Positions 22,476 to 31,935 of a DNA stretch of 64,000 nucleotides are shown here, in pieces. A program made the position numbers and the translations under genes. The stretch covers positions 682,001-746,000 of the forward strand of contig NZ_JBNGOQ010000003.1 in assembly GCF_050589645.1 (NCBI RefSeq), in the 5' to 3' direction. Position 1 is the first letter of the stretch. Every line of letters starts with the position of its first letter. Source of the DNA: JBNGOQ01 sp050589645 (GTDB taxonomy: Bacteria > Bacteroidota > Bacteroidia > Flavobacteriales > Flavobacteriaceae). The notes beneath the pieces were generated by a model that worked only from the letters and a program-made list of their open reading frames with translations, ran no database searches and had not been told where the DNA came from.

Positions 22476-23214
22476 GTATAAAGGTGGTTATAAACGGTGT
22501 GATCTTTATTTCCTTCCTCACTAGCAGCCCGGCCGAATCAAAAGTATCCAACCAAGTCTTTTTGGAATAAAAATGGAAGAAACCAATATTGTATGCCAGA
22601 AAATTAGCAATATCCCTTAAATGCTCGGTAACAATTATCGTTCCATTTGCTTTGAGGATTCTGCTAAGTTCCTTGAAGAAAATAATTCGTTCTTCCTCAT
22701 TTCTGATTTCATGTGCGGCTAAAATGGTAAACACCTCGTCTGCCACATGATCAGGTAGTGGCAAGTGGGTTGTATCTGCCCTGATGGTATCAGGAAATGC
22801 AGGATACGCCCTTCTTGCCCTTTTGATAGCTACCTCAGTATGTTTTTTGGGATCGTAAAAATCGAGCACGACGAGTTCGGAAGGATCTAATATGGTCCTC
22901 AATAAAACACTGGTCTCGTCAAAACCGGCATGAATGTTCACTATCCTTCCTTTCCCATCAAGCATCGATTTGCCCAGCCAATCGAAGGCATACAGTCCCG
23001 AAAGATCGTAGACGTAATACGAAACGAGCACTGAAACAAGCGTTATGGCAATTACAACGACCAAGGTGAAGAGGAAAAAGGACCTAAAGGGTTCATTGAA
23101 GTAGCGGACAAACAACAAAAGAAGGCATAGAAATCCAAAGAAAAGGACATAAAAGTGCCAATTAAAACGAAGGATATTAGTAACTCCCTGAAAAGGTTTT
23201 CTTAGTTGTTCCAT
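22450..23214 (-). CDS. membrane-anchored SAM-dependent methyltransferase
   Basis: A 254-residue protein starting at ATG 23214 (MEQLRKPFQGVTN), which has a good GGAAGGAG-like site just upstream; the in-frame start at 23238 lies inside the previous gene. Two N-terminal membrane helices (about 20-75) precede a Rossmann-type class I methyltransferase domain (VNIHAGFDETSVLL, VVLDFYD, ADTTHLPLPDHVADEVFTILAAHEI split by spacing, ELSRILKANGTIIVTEHL). The glycine-rich motif I is unusual (IHAGFDE). It probably methylates a membrane or lipid-like substrate. It overlaps the DUF2071 gene by 13 bases. Confidence 0.78.
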   Translation of the reverse strand: MEQLRKPFQGVTNILRFNWHFYVLFFGFLCLLLLFVRYFNEPFRSFFLFTLVVVIAITLVSVLVSYYVYDLSGLYAFDWLGKSMLDGKGRIVNIHAGFDETSVLLRTILDPSELVVLDFYDPKKHTEVAIKRARRAYPAFPDTIRADTTHLPLPDHVADEVFTILAAHEIRNEEERIIFFKELSRILKANGTIIVTEHLRDIANFLAYNIGFFHFYSKKTWLDTFDSAGLLVRKEIKITPFITTFILEKNGITP

Positions 23215-23942
23215 TGCTCCTTCCTTCCTTTTTTCCAATGGTATGGAACGTTCTCAATGATAAAGGCATTGGCTAAAACAGGATGCTCCAGATCCAAGGT
23301 CTTCAAAAAGGAAACTGTGTAATCAATGACCCGAACAGGTTTCGGCTTCCAGTTTTGCCTTACGCCTTCGATGATTAGAACTTCTTTGGCTTCTTGGCTA
23401 TAGGTGAATGTAAACGGCAAGGGACCCGCGAACCGCCTCGCTTCCTTCCAATCTGAGAAGGGCGAATCTGGAGGTATTGGAACATCCCCCTCATTACGTT
23501 CAATTCTAATATTAAAGTTGGACTGTATCGATTTTATTTCTGTTATGCTGTTTTTTTTTGAATAGGCGATATCGCTAGTGCCGTAATCGTAGTGGGTAAA
23601 CATATTGCCGAAAAATTCCATCTTCTTTTTGTTGGTCTCTGACTTAAGAATATACAATCCCCTTAATCGTTTCCCTGCATTGGTCGTATACTTGACAAAC
23701 ACGCGATAACCGATTAAAAAAAAGTCGTTACCGATAAATTTTGGAAACCCTTTTGGTCGCAGCGCTTTGGTTTGAACCATAGCCATAGCGACAAATGCCC
23801 AGCTCTCTTTGAAGGTGTCCAGTTCCAAGCATTCAGGGACAAGTTTTTCCAGTTGCTTCTTAGGAACAGCGAACGTCAAGACAAGCGAGCTTTCAAAAAA
23901 CGCTTCTACGGCAAAAGGGTGGTTCTTTAAGTAATTGAGCAT
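23202..23942 (-). CDS. DUF2071 family protein (acetoacetate-decarboxylase-like fold)
   Basis: A 246-residue protein typical of DUF2071/YqjF-type proteins: an N-terminal region with AVPKKQLEKLVPECLELDTF, a middle GNDFFLIGYRVFVKYTT and C-terminal beta strands. The fold resembles acetoacetate decarboxylase but enzymatic activity has not been established for the family as far as I know. It begins two bases after the DoxX-like gene and overlaps the methyltransferase gene, so the operon is translationally coupled. Confidence 0.8.
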   Translation of the reverse strand: MLNYLKNHPFAVEAFFESSLVLTFAVPKKQLEKLVPECLELDTFKESWAFVAMAMVQTKALRPKGFPKFIGNDFFLIGYRVFVKYTTNAGKRLRGLYILKSETNKKKMEFFGNMFTHYDYGTSDIAYSKKNSITEIKSIQSNFNIRIERNEGDVPIPPDSPFSDWKEARRFAGPLPFTFTYSQEAKEVLIIEGVRQNWKPKPVRVIDYTVSFLKTLDLEHPVLANAFIIENVPYHWKKGRKEQWNN

Positions 23943-23943
23943 G

Positions 23944-24330
23944 CTATATCCGTTCGGCCTTTTTATTTAAATGAAATTCATTTATGTAAACTAAAAGTAT
24001 AAACAAGAATGCAAAAAGCGCATTGAGCTTTCCCCATAGCAAAAGGTCTGGAACCAAGATGAATTCAAGCATATTCATCATAACAACAACAGTGATTTGA
24101 AGTACCGCATTTAAGCGCGCTTTTGCACCACTTAAAATCCAAATGGCCATTCCGATTTCTGCGAGTCCTATGGCTATCGTCAATGGTCTTGAATATGCTT
24201 CACCAAGTATCCGGCCAACAATCTCCTCATGTCTGGGTATCAGATTGAGTACTTTGCAGAAGAGTCCGTTGGCTAGCCAAACCAATACGATGAAGTGAGT
24301 AAGTGTTTTGTGAAGTACTGATTTAGTCAT
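23944..24330 (-). CDS. DoxX-like membrane protein
   Basis: A 128-residue, four-helix membrane protein of the DoxX-like group: LTHFIVLVWLANGLFCKVLN, a conserved loop before AIGLAEIGMAIWILSGAKARLNA, and LLWGKLNALFAFLFILLVY. In flavobacteria it commonly accompanies DUF2071 genes, as here. Function unknown; related proteins have been linked to quinone or sulfur redox chemistry. Confidence 0.78.
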   Translation of the reverse strand: MTKSVLHKTLTHFIVLVWLANGLFCKVLNLIPRHEEIVGRILGEAYSRPLTIAIGLAEIGMAIWILSGAKARLNAVLQITVVVMMNMLEFILVPDLLLWGKLNALFAFLFILLVYINEFHLNKKAERI

Positions 24331-24354
24331 TTTTCTGATTTCTTCGAAATCATG

Positions 24355-25176
24355 CTAATTTACGGATAATTTAACGTATTCTTCGACCAATTTCCTTGCG
24401 CTTTCCTGCCCTCCTAAGCAGCCTCTCAAGGTGGAAATCCTTGGAACCTGTTTAAATATAATTTCAATCCACTCATCAAGCTCTTCTTTGCTTTCTTCAA
24501 ACAGTTCAGGGTATTTATAATAATATTCAATTGCCGTTAATCTTGTTGCGGGATTTTTACTGTACATTAATTCCATAACAATTTCCCTGGTCAACGATTG
24601 CTCTAGGGCAAGAAAGTGTTTTCTGTTTGGCAATAGTGACATGGACCACCCTCCTCTGCCTCCGTACCAAAGACCAGAGGTGGGAGACATATAGGCCCGG
24701 ACCTTCACTTTAGTGCTTTTGTCTCCTGAATAATTGTCTAGCGGGGCCTCAAACGATTTTCGATTGTGGTAATACGGCTTCACTTTATGGTTTTCTGAAA
24801 TCTCAAATTTTCCTGCGTACCAGTTCAAATATTTGTTCCGTAGTTTGGGTTTATCGGGAAGTTCGGGTCTTAGACGGTATCCAACTAGAGAATCCTTCTT
24901 ATAAAGAAAATCACAGTTAATACTGATATAGCCACCCGGGGTACTCCTGCTAATAATCCTATAACCAAAACCTAGGTGGGCACTGGCCAATCTATTGTAC
25001 GTTTTGGGAAACATTTTTACTAGGGCTGTTGGATTGTCGAAGTTATCAACGACGTTCAAAATTAATTTTTTGTCTTTGCCCCCCCAAAACGGCTTTTGGG
25101 CTCTTAAACCTGTGCATATCAGGGAGAACGAGAAGACTACCAACAAGGATGTATGTAGACGAAATTTAGACAGCAC
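24355..25176 (-). CDS. exported protein of unknown function
   Basis: A 273-residue protein with a signal peptide ending near residue 27 (LICTGLRAQ). The body has a beta-rich half with many Lys, Tyr and Asn and a helical end (RLTAIEYYYKYPELFEESKE). It contains GLWYGGRGGWSMSLLPNRKHF near residue 170. The family is not recognised. It lies 25 bases upstream of the DoxX-like gene and may be the first gene of that unit. Confidence 0.65.
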   Translation of the reverse strand: MLSKFRLHTSLLVVFSFSLICTGLRAQKPFWGGKDKKLILNVVDNFDNPTALVKMFPKTYNRLASAHLGFGYRIISRSTPGGYISINCDFLYKKDSLVGYRLRPELPDKPKLRNKYLNWYAGKFEISENHKVKPYYHNRKSFEAPLDNYSGDKSTKVKVRAYMSPTSGLWYGGRGGWSMSLLPNRKHFLALEQSLTREIVMELMYSKNPATRLTAIEYYYKYPELFEESKEELDEWIEIIFKQVPRISTLRGCLGGQESARKLVEEYVKLSVN

Positions 25177-25278
25177 AGCACGTGGTTTTGAAAACTATGA
25201 TTTGAGTAGTCAATATCAAAAATCAATCCAAAAGAAATAGTGTTGATTTAATCCTAGGCAATCACACCAAACATCTCC

Positions 25279-26421
25279 TCAATCTTTCCACCAATCGGAA
25301 TTGCTGTCCTCTGAGTACCCCAGTATTATGGGAGCACCAATCTTAGGGATTACCAAAGGTATTTGCACGGCTTTTGCTTTGGTAGTCGCGCGTTCAGCAG
25401 GGTCGGTCCAGGAGTGTAGGGCCAATTTAAAGGCGCCCCAATGTATAGGCATGACCACCTTGGCACCAACATCCTTGCCCGCTTGCACGGTCTCCTCGGG
25501 AAACATGTGGATATCGGGCCAGGATTCGTTGTACTGTCCGCACTCCATCATGGCAAAATCAAAAGGACCGTATTTTTCCCCAATTTCCTTGAAATGTGGA
25601 CCATAGCCACTATCGCCACTGAAAAAGATGCTTTCCGAGGACGACCGTATCACCCATGAACTCCACAGTGTACTTTGTCTATTGCCAAATTTTCGTCCAG
25701 AAAAGTGCTGCGCCGGGGTACATACAAACTCCAGATTCCCATGGGTGACATTCTGCCACCAATCCAGCTCTACGATACGCTCCGGTTCAATGCCCCATGC
25801 CCTTAAATGTACGCCTACGGCCAAAGGGGTGTAAAAGTGCTCCACTTTATCCTTTAGCTTAAGCACCGATTCATAATCCAAGTGGTCATAATGGTCATGG
25901 GAGAAGATTACCGCATCAATTTTCGGAAGCTGCTCCACAGCTATGGGCAACTCCTTGCTGAAACGTTTCCCGCCCAGTATTGGATGTGGGGCCGGTACGT
26001 CTCCAAACATAGGATCTATCAGGATATTCTTGCCCTCCATCTGTAATAGAAAGGCCGAGTGTCCAAACCAGATCAAGCGGGTTTTCCCTGGGTAATCCGC
26101 TATTTGTACGGAGTCCAGCGTTTCCACCACTACATTCCATTTAGGTACTCCATTGGGTACCTTGGTAAAGAAGAACTTCCGCGCAATTTTAACGGTTTCC
26201 CAAAAACTTAAATCCTCCGGGACATTTTTTCTGTTGACAAATGCACCATTTTTATAATTCTCCGAACTGCTGTATTTGGTCTGCAGTTCCTTGGAAACGT
26301 CACCCCCAAAGGAAGGATAGTAACTTACAAACAACAGATAACCGATTACCGCAAGAACGGAAAGTGTGACCAAGACCAATAACATTCGCTTTATATATTT
26401 GATTATTTTTTTTAATGACAT
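25279..26421 (-). CDS. MBL-fold metal-dependent hydrolase, NAPE-PLD/UlaG-like, membrane anchored
   Basis: A 380-residue protein with an N-terminal membrane helix (about 10-32) and a metallo-beta-lactamase fold: IWFGHSAFLLQMEGKNILIDP, the HxHxDH motif as SHDHYDHLDYE, FVCTPAQHFSGR, IFFSGDSGYG and MPIHWGAFKLALH. All ligands of a two-zinc site are present. The sequence pattern is that of the N-acyl-phosphatidylethanolamine phospholipase D-like group, so a phosphodiester in a lipid may be the substrate. It stands alone. Confidence 0.87.
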   Translation of the reverse strand: MSLKKIIKYIKRMLLVLVTLSVLAVIGYLLFVSYYPSFGGDVSKELQTKYSSSENYKNGAFVNRKNVPEDLSFWETVKIARKFFFTKVPNGVPKWNVVVETLDSVQIADYPGKTRLIWFGHSAFLLQMEGKNILIDPMFGDVPAPHPILGGKRFSKELPIAVEQLPKIDAVIFSHDHYDHLDYESVLKLKDKVEHFYTPLAVGVHLRAWGIEPERIVELDWWQNVTHGNLEFVCTPAQHFSGRKFGNRQSTLWSSWVIRSSSESIFFSGDSGYGPHFKEIGEKYGPFDFAMMECGQYNESWPDIHMFPEETVQAGKDVGAKVVMPIHWGAFKLALHSWTDPAERATTKAKAVQIPLVIPKIGAPIILGYSEDSNSDWWKD

Positions 26422-26652
26422 GGTTCTTATACTTTTTTCTGCCAGAGCATGTAAAAAGGAAGGTTTTGTGAACAGTTTAAATTTATGGGTATAAAACTCA
26501 AGAAAACTAAATCAAGGACAAAATTTCATTCAATTTATTTTCGATTAATTTATTCTGTACTTTGGTGTCGTAGAAAACGAGAAAAGAAACCACAAACAAT
26601 TGGAAGAAAAAGTAAAGAATTTCTTAGCCTTGATTAAACGTAATATTCGATT

Positions 26653-27738
26653 ATGAGGGCTTTGGGTAAATACTCTTTTGTCTTAAGTGCATTGGTCTCT
26701 CTCATACTATTGGTGATGTTGGTGCTGGGCCAAGGAGCAAAAACGGGTCCCCTGGCAGTGTTATTTTTCTTGACCCTTGCCCTTGCTTTTCAGACTTCAA
26801 AAAAACTCAAGGGGTTTTCCTTTACCATATGGATTTTTGCCGCCGTGGCGGCCTCCATGTTCTATCCGCAATTTTTTACCGAGATAGGTGGGTTTAGTCT
26901 TAAAAAACTGATCGTGCCCCTTTTGATGGTCATCATGTTTGGAATGGGCACCTCCATGAGCCTTAAGGATTTTCGCGGGGTCATTCAAATGCCGAAAGGC
27001 GTTTTGGTAGGCCTATTGGCACAATTCACCATTATGCCCTTTATCGGGTTTGGATTGGCCTATGTATCCGGTCTTCCTCCGGAAATCGCCGCAGGGGTCA
27101 TTCTGGTCGGGTGCTCACCAAGTGGACTGGCCTCCAATGTAATGGCCTATATTTCAGGAGCCAATTTGGCCCTATCGCTTACCCTTACGGCTTGTGCCAC
27201 CCTCCTGTCCCCTATAGTCACGCCCTTTTTTATGAAGTTGTTGGCGGATCAATTGGTGCCGATCGACTTCCTAGGGATGCTCTGGAGTATCATGAAAATC
27301 GTGATTTTACCCATTATCGCCGGGCTGATCTTCAATAAAATGGTCCATGGCCGTTTTAAGTGGTTGGACAAGGCCATGCCGATTATATCCATGGCGGGTA
27401 TCGCCATTATCATTACCATTATTACCGCAGCGGGTAGGGATTCCTTACTGACCCTTGGTCTGGTGTTGATCGCTGTGGTCATCGCACACAATTGTTGCGG
27501 TTACCTTTTAGGATACACGGGTGGGCGTTTGGTTGGACTGGACAAAGCGTCAGCGCGGACCATTGCATTTGAAGTGGGGATGCAAAATGCGGGCTTGGCC
27601 TCTGGGATTGCCCTTGAAATGGGTAGGTTGGCGACTATGGGGCTCGCACCCGCAGTTTTTGGACCTTGGATGAACATTTCGGGCTCGTCCCTGGCCTCTT
27701 ATTGGAGGGATAAAAACACGGCTGAATCCAAATCGTAA
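26653..27738 (+). CDS. bile acid:sodium symporter family transporter
   Basis: A 361-residue inner-membrane transporter with about ten helices. BASS-family signatures: FGMGTSMSLKDF, the GCSPSGLASNVMAYIS motif with SGANLALSLTLTACATLLSPIVTP, and TIAFEVGMQNAGLASGIA near the C-terminus. These proteins import organic anions with Na+. It converges with the hydantoinase operon, its stop four bases from that of the last gene. A link to uptake of a substrate of that pathway is possible but unsupported. Confidence 0.88.
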   Translation: MRALGKYSFVLSALVSLILLVMLVLGQGAKTGPLAVLFFLTLALAFQTSKKLKGFSFTIWIFAAVAASMFYPQFFTEIGGFSLKKLIVPLLMVIMFGMGTSMSLKDFRGVIQMPKGVLVGLLAQFTIMPFIGFGLAYVSGLPPEIAAGVILVGCSPSGLASNVMAYISGANLALSLTLTACATLLSPIVTPFFMKLLADQLVPIDFLGMLWSIMKIVILPIIAGLIFNKMVHGRFKWLDKAMPIISMAGIAIIITIITAAGRDSLLTLGLVLIAVVIAHNCCGYLLGYTGGRLVGLDKASARTIAFEVGMQNAGLASGIALEMGRLATMGLAPAVFGPWMNISGSSLASYWRDKNTAESKS

Positions 27739-27741
27739 CCG

Positions 27742-29325
27742 TTAGGTAATCAAGTCGCCACAGAGTTTCACTTTCAGTTTTACCGCCCCGGGCAGATAGG
27801 CTAGGGGAGTCGATTCTTTGGCCAGCACTTTAATACTGTCCTCCAAAGCACCATTTTGCAACAAGGCCTTTCTTACGGTCAGCATGAGTTTGTCCATGGC
27901 TTGTTTTTCATCACTTTGCAGGGTATTGACCACCATTTCCTCCTCATGACCTATTTGGGCAATACAGGCTCCAAAGGCGTTGGCCACTTCCAAATGCTCT
28001 GGAAATAGTACTTCCGACGCCCCGTCAATGGTTTTGGGCAGCAAAAATGCCCCGCCGCCGCATGCGATTACGGGAATTTCCGCAGCATCCGTTTTTAATT
28101 TATCCACCACCCTTTCAATGGCAAGTTGAATTTGATATTTTACCGATGCCAAAGCCTCGGAAAAAGCTTGTCCTGAAATCCTTTCTATGGTTTCTTTTAG
28201 GCTTCTTATCCCTAGGGCACCTCCAATTTGCAAGGCATCATTTGCCAAAAAGAAGTCGGACAGCGTCAAGGTATGGCCCCCAAAGGCAACGGCTTGCTCC
28301 TTCAGCATATACCCTACAGAATCGGGCCCCAAATGGCATTTTCCATCCTTGAACCTCACTATAGTGCCCCCTCCAATACCGACCGCGACAATATCGGGCA
28401 TTCTAAAATTGGTAAGTACGCCGCCTATTTGCGCCGCCTGGGTACTTTCCCTGGGGAAATAATTGACCAGCACCCCACCGTCAGATGTTGTGCCTCCAAC
28501 ATCAATTACAATTCCATTGGCTACCCCCGACAGGGCTCCAGCTCCTCGAATACTATTGGTTGGCCCGGATGAAATGGTCAGTACCGGAAAATCCTGTGAC
28601 TGCTCCAAGGACATCAGGGTGCCATCGTTTTGACCAATGAACAATTGCGATAACAAGCCCAAACGCCTCACGGTATCCTTAAAAGCTTTTACCATTTTTG
28701 AGGCTACATCTTGTAAGGCCGCATTGAGAATTGCGGCATTTTCACGTTCCAACAAACCCAATCCGCCAATTTGATGGGAGCAACTTATTCTTACGGCATC
28801 GCCCAATATTTCTTTGGCCCAGGTCGCTACTTGCAATTCCTGGTCGGGCAAGGTTTTGGAGAAAATACCGGTAATGGCCAATGATTCCACTGCCCCTTTC
28901 ATCTGAAGAAGGTAGTCCTTTACCTCTTGTTCGTTTAAGGGGCTGATCAACCTTCCGTCAAATTCATAGCCTCCGTGTACCATGTAAATATGTTTTCCCA
29001 AAAGGGTTTTGAGGTCTTTTGGAAAATCGGTCATGGTGGGTATGGCACTACTTGCGGGCAATCCGATTCTAATAGCCCCTATCTTGTTCAGTTCTTTACG
29101 TTCCACAAGTGCATTGGTGCAGTGCGTTGTGCCCAACATAATATACTTGATGTCCTGTTTGGGAACCTTGGCGTCTGCAATTACTTTCCCAATAGCATTT
29201 TCTATGCCATTACTGACATCCAAAGTGGTGGTTTGTTTTGTCTTTGCCAGGATAAGATTATCGTGGGAAACCAATACAGCATCAGTATTTGTGCCACCCA
29301 CATCAACTCCTATTTTGTAGTACAT
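27742..29325 (-). CDS. hydantoinase/oxoprolinase family protein (HyuA-type, second copy)
   Basis: A 527-residue member of the hydantoinase A/oxoprolinase family with the ATPase-like start IGVDVGGTNTDAVLVSHDN, GTTHCTNALVERK, GGTTSDGGVLV and VGIGGGTIVRFKDGK. It is shorter than the first copy (688 residues). This subgroup often pairs with DUF917 proteins, and here it follows one by a single base. The family hydrolyses cyclic amides such as hydantoins, sometimes with ATP. Last gene of the operon. Confidence 0.87.
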   Translation of the reverse strand: MYYKIGVDVGGTNTDAVLVSHDNLILAKTKQTTTLDVSNGIENAIGKVIADAKVPKQDIKYIMLGTTHCTNALVERKELNKIGAIRIGLPASSAIPTMTDFPKDLKTLLGKHIYMVHGGYEFDGRLISPLNEQEVKDYLLQMKGAVESLAITGIFSKTLPDQELQVATWAKEILGDAVRISCSHQIGGLGLLERENAAILNAALQDVASKMVKAFKDTVRRLGLLSQLFIGQNDGTLMSLEQSQDFPVLTISSGPTNSIRGAGALSGVANGIVIDVGGTTSDGGVLVNYFPRESTQAAQIGGVLTNFRMPDIVAVGIGGGTIVRFKDGKCHLGPDSVGYMLKEQAVAFGGHTLTLSDFFLANDALQIGGALGIRSLKETIERISGQAFSEALASVKYQIQLAIERVVDKLKTDAAEIPVIACGGGAFLLPKTIDGASEVLFPEHLEVANAFGACIAQIGHEEEMVVNTLQSDEKQAMDKLMLTVRKALLQNGALEDSIKVLAKESTPLAYLPGAVKLKVKLCGDLIT

Positions 29326-29326
29326 C

Positions 29327-30412
29327 TTAGTATCTTTTATTTAATTCTTCGAGCGGCACGTATTTTTCTGGATAACCAAATTTTTTTGGCCCTCCCAATT
29401 CAATACCCTGGGATGTGCGCCATTGTTTATCCGCTTTCATGCCCAAAACCACTACGCGAGTACCATATTGAATGGTTTCGGCGGTAATGGGCTGTGCATT
29501 TTCAGCATCTATGAGCACGATCAGGTCCGGGGTAATCGCGACGGGCTGGCCATCTTTTTTTGCCATTAAAAATTCATTTTGAAAGTCGAGCAACATAAGG
29601 GATCCCTGATTTTCATCCAGCCCCATAATCTCGCAGATACCCTTGTTCCATCGACCTTCGGTTTTAATGGTAACATTGCTTATTTTGCCCGTAAACAGTT
29701 TGATGGCCGTTGCTGCTTCCACCAAGGAATCCAGAGGGTTTTGATTTTTCCCCTTGGCATCTAAAATGGACTCTCCTAGCGCTTGGGCGTAGGAAATGAT
29801 ACCGTGCACGGCAGCTTTCTTTACCTGTGCCCCGCTCATCGGATAACACCCAATAGCGCAACTGCCACCCATCTGAATGGTCGTGGCACCCACCAGTGTT
29901 TCGCCCCAAGTATTGTCTATGGTGTGATAGACATTTCTATTCCCTTTTTCATCGGCTTGGGTAATCGGGGAAACCGGAATGCCGTGCAAGGTAAAAGTTA
30001 CCATTTCAAGACGGGGGAATGCCCGGCCCATACCATCTGCATCTACTAACGGAATTTGTTTTTGAGCTGCGATGGATATGGGAATAACCCCATTGAGCCC
30101 TCCCGCCTCCGCGGGCATCACCGCGTCGATTTTTCTTCCCAGGTAACTTTCCATCATTTCGAAAGCTCTGATGAACTCATTCCCAGAGAATAACTTTTCC
30201 ACGAGGATCATGGGCGCACCAAAGGCCGCGATCGGTACTACCAATGCATCATCGTTCAGTTCTTCTGCCGTTACCAATGAAACCGTACCGTATGTATTAA
30301 TGGCTTCTTTGGCCAAAAGCTTTCCGATATAGGGATCGCCCCCGCCACCGGTTCCCAGGACGGTTGAGCCCATAGCAATATACTCTATGTCATTTTTATC
30401 GATTTTTCGCAT
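29327..30412 (-). CDS. DUF917 domain protein, partner of HyuA-type protein
   Basis: A 361-residue protein starting at ATG 30412 (MRKIDKNDIEYIAMGSTVLG), inside the end of the permease gene. DUF917 features: GTGGGGDPYIGKL near the start, DAVMPAEAGGLNGV, PLVDADGMGRAFP and the C-terminal PQPITAETIQYG-like region. DUF917 proteins are regularly encoded next to hydantoinase A homologues; their exact activity is unknown. Overlaps its upstream neighbour by 17 bases. Confidence 0.87.
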   Translation of the reverse strand: MRKIDKNDIEYIAMGSTVLGTGGGGDPYIGKLLAKEAINTYGTVSLVTAEELNDDALVVPIAAFGAPMILVEKLFSGNEFIRAFEMMESYLGRKIDAVMPAEAGGLNGVIPISIAAQKQIPLVDADGMGRAFPRLEMVTFTLHGIPVSPITQADEKGNRNVYHTIDNTWGETLVGATTIQMGGSCAIGCYPMSGAQVKKAAVHGIISYAQALGESILDAKGKNQNPLDSLVEAATAIKLFTGKISNVTIKTEGRWNKGICEIMGLDENQGSLMLLDFQNEFLMAKKDGQPVAITPDLIVLIDAENAQPITAETIQYGTRVVVLGMKADKQWRTSQGIELGGPKKFGYPEKYVPLEELNKRY

Positions 30413-31613
30413 GCTTGTTTGAGCGTTTTTGAAGTACGTAATAGATGAACGCAGCCACCACAATTCCCAAGATATTTTTGAGCTGTGAAGTCATCAGCAG
30501 CATGACCATTACCCCAAGGAACCATGAAATGATACCTATCCAATTTACTTTTTTTGGTTTTTCCTGATAGGTTTTTGCCAGGTAGTAATCGGAGATCATC
30601 ACCCCTGCGATGGGCGTAATCGTAATGGTCAAGAGGGTAATAAAGCCCATAAAATGGGAAAGGATGCCAATAGCGGCCAACAGTATCCCCACCAGTCCAA
30701 CTGCCAAGGTTGTTCTGGACCGGGAGGCATCGTCCAATTGGAACAGCTTGTTAAACGCCAAGCCCGAGGAATAGATATTCATCACATTGGAAGTCCATGT
30801 GGCCAGGATAAGGATAGACATGGCAAAGAAAGGAAATCCCAGGGACGAAAATATTTCAACGATATCATAGGTGCCCTGTGTGATGGCTAAAATGGCTCCA
30901 ATAGCCAGTAAACAGAGCGCCGAGGGTATAATCCCGAAAATGGAACCCAAAACCGCATCTCTTTTTGTATGTGCAAAGCGATTGTAATCGGGCGAAATCA
31001 CCCCGCCTACGGAAATAAATCCGATGGTAAGACCAATAGCCTGTAAAAAGGGCATTCTGGTTGTAGGCGTAAAGTTCAGTACCTCTTGAAAGCTGTGGGT
31101 TTTAAAGGTAATAACAAGGCCGTATATCAACAATAAAACAATGGCTGGTACTGCGATGTAATTGAGCCATTTCAGGTATTTAAACCCAAAGACCGCGGTA
31201 AGCACCATGATGATGCCCCAAAAAACGGAGGAAGCCCAAACAGGAACATCCAGGCCGTTCATGTCTACCAGAATCTTGGAAAAAGAAGCACCGGCAATGT
31301 TGCTTTGAATGCCAAACCAACCCAAAGTAGATAGGCCTATAACAAGACCTACGATTAATTTTGCGCCATTTTCCCCAAAACTACTGGACGCCAGCGCAAC
31401 CGTGGCCTTTCTTTTTACCACAGCGGCAATACTCAGCAATGACATAAAAAATACGACAAAGCTGAACCCGATCAATCCTGCCCAAAGCGCACTGTTGAAA
31501 CTAAGGGCTGTGATCAAGGTACTTCCTATCAAGAGGGCCGGTACACTTACGATACCGCCGAACCATACGCCAGCGAGACTAAACCATTTGGTGGTGTTTT
31601 GATTATTTTCCAT
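30396..31613 (-). CDS. NCS1-type cytosine/purine/hydantoin permease
   Basis: A 405-residue transporter with about twelve helices and the pattern of the purine-cytosine permease family: WFSLAGVWFGGIVSVPALLIG, GLSTLGWFGIQSNIAG, VGGVISPDYNRFAHTKRD, MISDYYLAKTY. Relatives import cytosine, allantoin or hydantoins with H+ or Na+. The operon context points to the cyclic amide substrate of the hydantoinases. It overlaps the cupin gene by 11 bases and the DUF917 gene by 17. Confidence 0.88.
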   Translation of the reverse strand: MENNQNTTKWFSLAGVWFGGIVSVPALLIGSTLITALSFNSALWAGLIGFSFVVFFMSLLSIAAVVKRKATVALASSSFGENGAKLIVGLVIGLSTLGWFGIQSNIAGASFSKILVDMNGLDVPVWASSVFWGIIMVLTAVFGFKYLKWLNYIAVPAIVLLLIYGLVITFKTHSFQEVLNFTPTTRMPFLQAIGLTIGFISVGGVISPDYNRFAHTKRDAVLGSIFGIIPSALCLLAIGAILAITQGTYDIVEIFSSLGFPFFAMSILILATWTSNVMNIYSSGLAFNKLFQLDDASRSRTTLAVGLVGILLAAIGILSHFMGFITLLTITITPIAGVMISDYYLAKTYQEKPKKVNWIGIISWFLGVMVMLLMTSQLKNILGIVVAAFIYYVLQKRSNKHAKNR

Positions 31614-31935
31614 GAGCTGTGATCAATGTATAGATGATGCTGGTGTCCTCTAGGATATTACCCGCCTGTGCCTCAAATGCTTTGATATAGACCACATCCC
31701 CTGTTTGCAGGTATCCTTTGATCGAACCGTCTTCACACAGCATTTCTATTTTCCCTTTTTGGATGATTGAGATTTCATGACTCGGGTGCCTTGTAACTCC
31801 TTTTTCCGGGATACGGGTTCCTTTGCGCAAAAACACGGTACCGAATTGAAATTCGGTTGGCCCATTTTTGACATGGAACAAGGTTTTGTTGTAATGGTCC
31901 TCCTGCAAAGGGTAGGCAATCTTTTTTATTTCCAT
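31603..31935 (-). CDS. cupin-domain protein in hydantoinase operon
   Basis: A 110-residue single-domain cupin: GTRIPEKGVTRHPSHEISIIQKGKIEML split by spacing holds the first cupin motif, GDVVYIKAFEAQAG the second. Metal-binding His residues are partly present (HPSHE). It starts on the overlapping TAATG of the racemase stop. It may sense or bind the pathway substrate, or act as a small isomerase. Confidence 0.8.
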   Translation of the reverse strand: MEIKKIAYPLQEDHYNKTLFHVKNGPTEFQFGTVFLRKGTRIPEKGVTRHPSHEISIIQKGKIEMLCEDGSIKGYLQTGDVVYIKAFEAQAGNILEDTSIIYTLITAHGK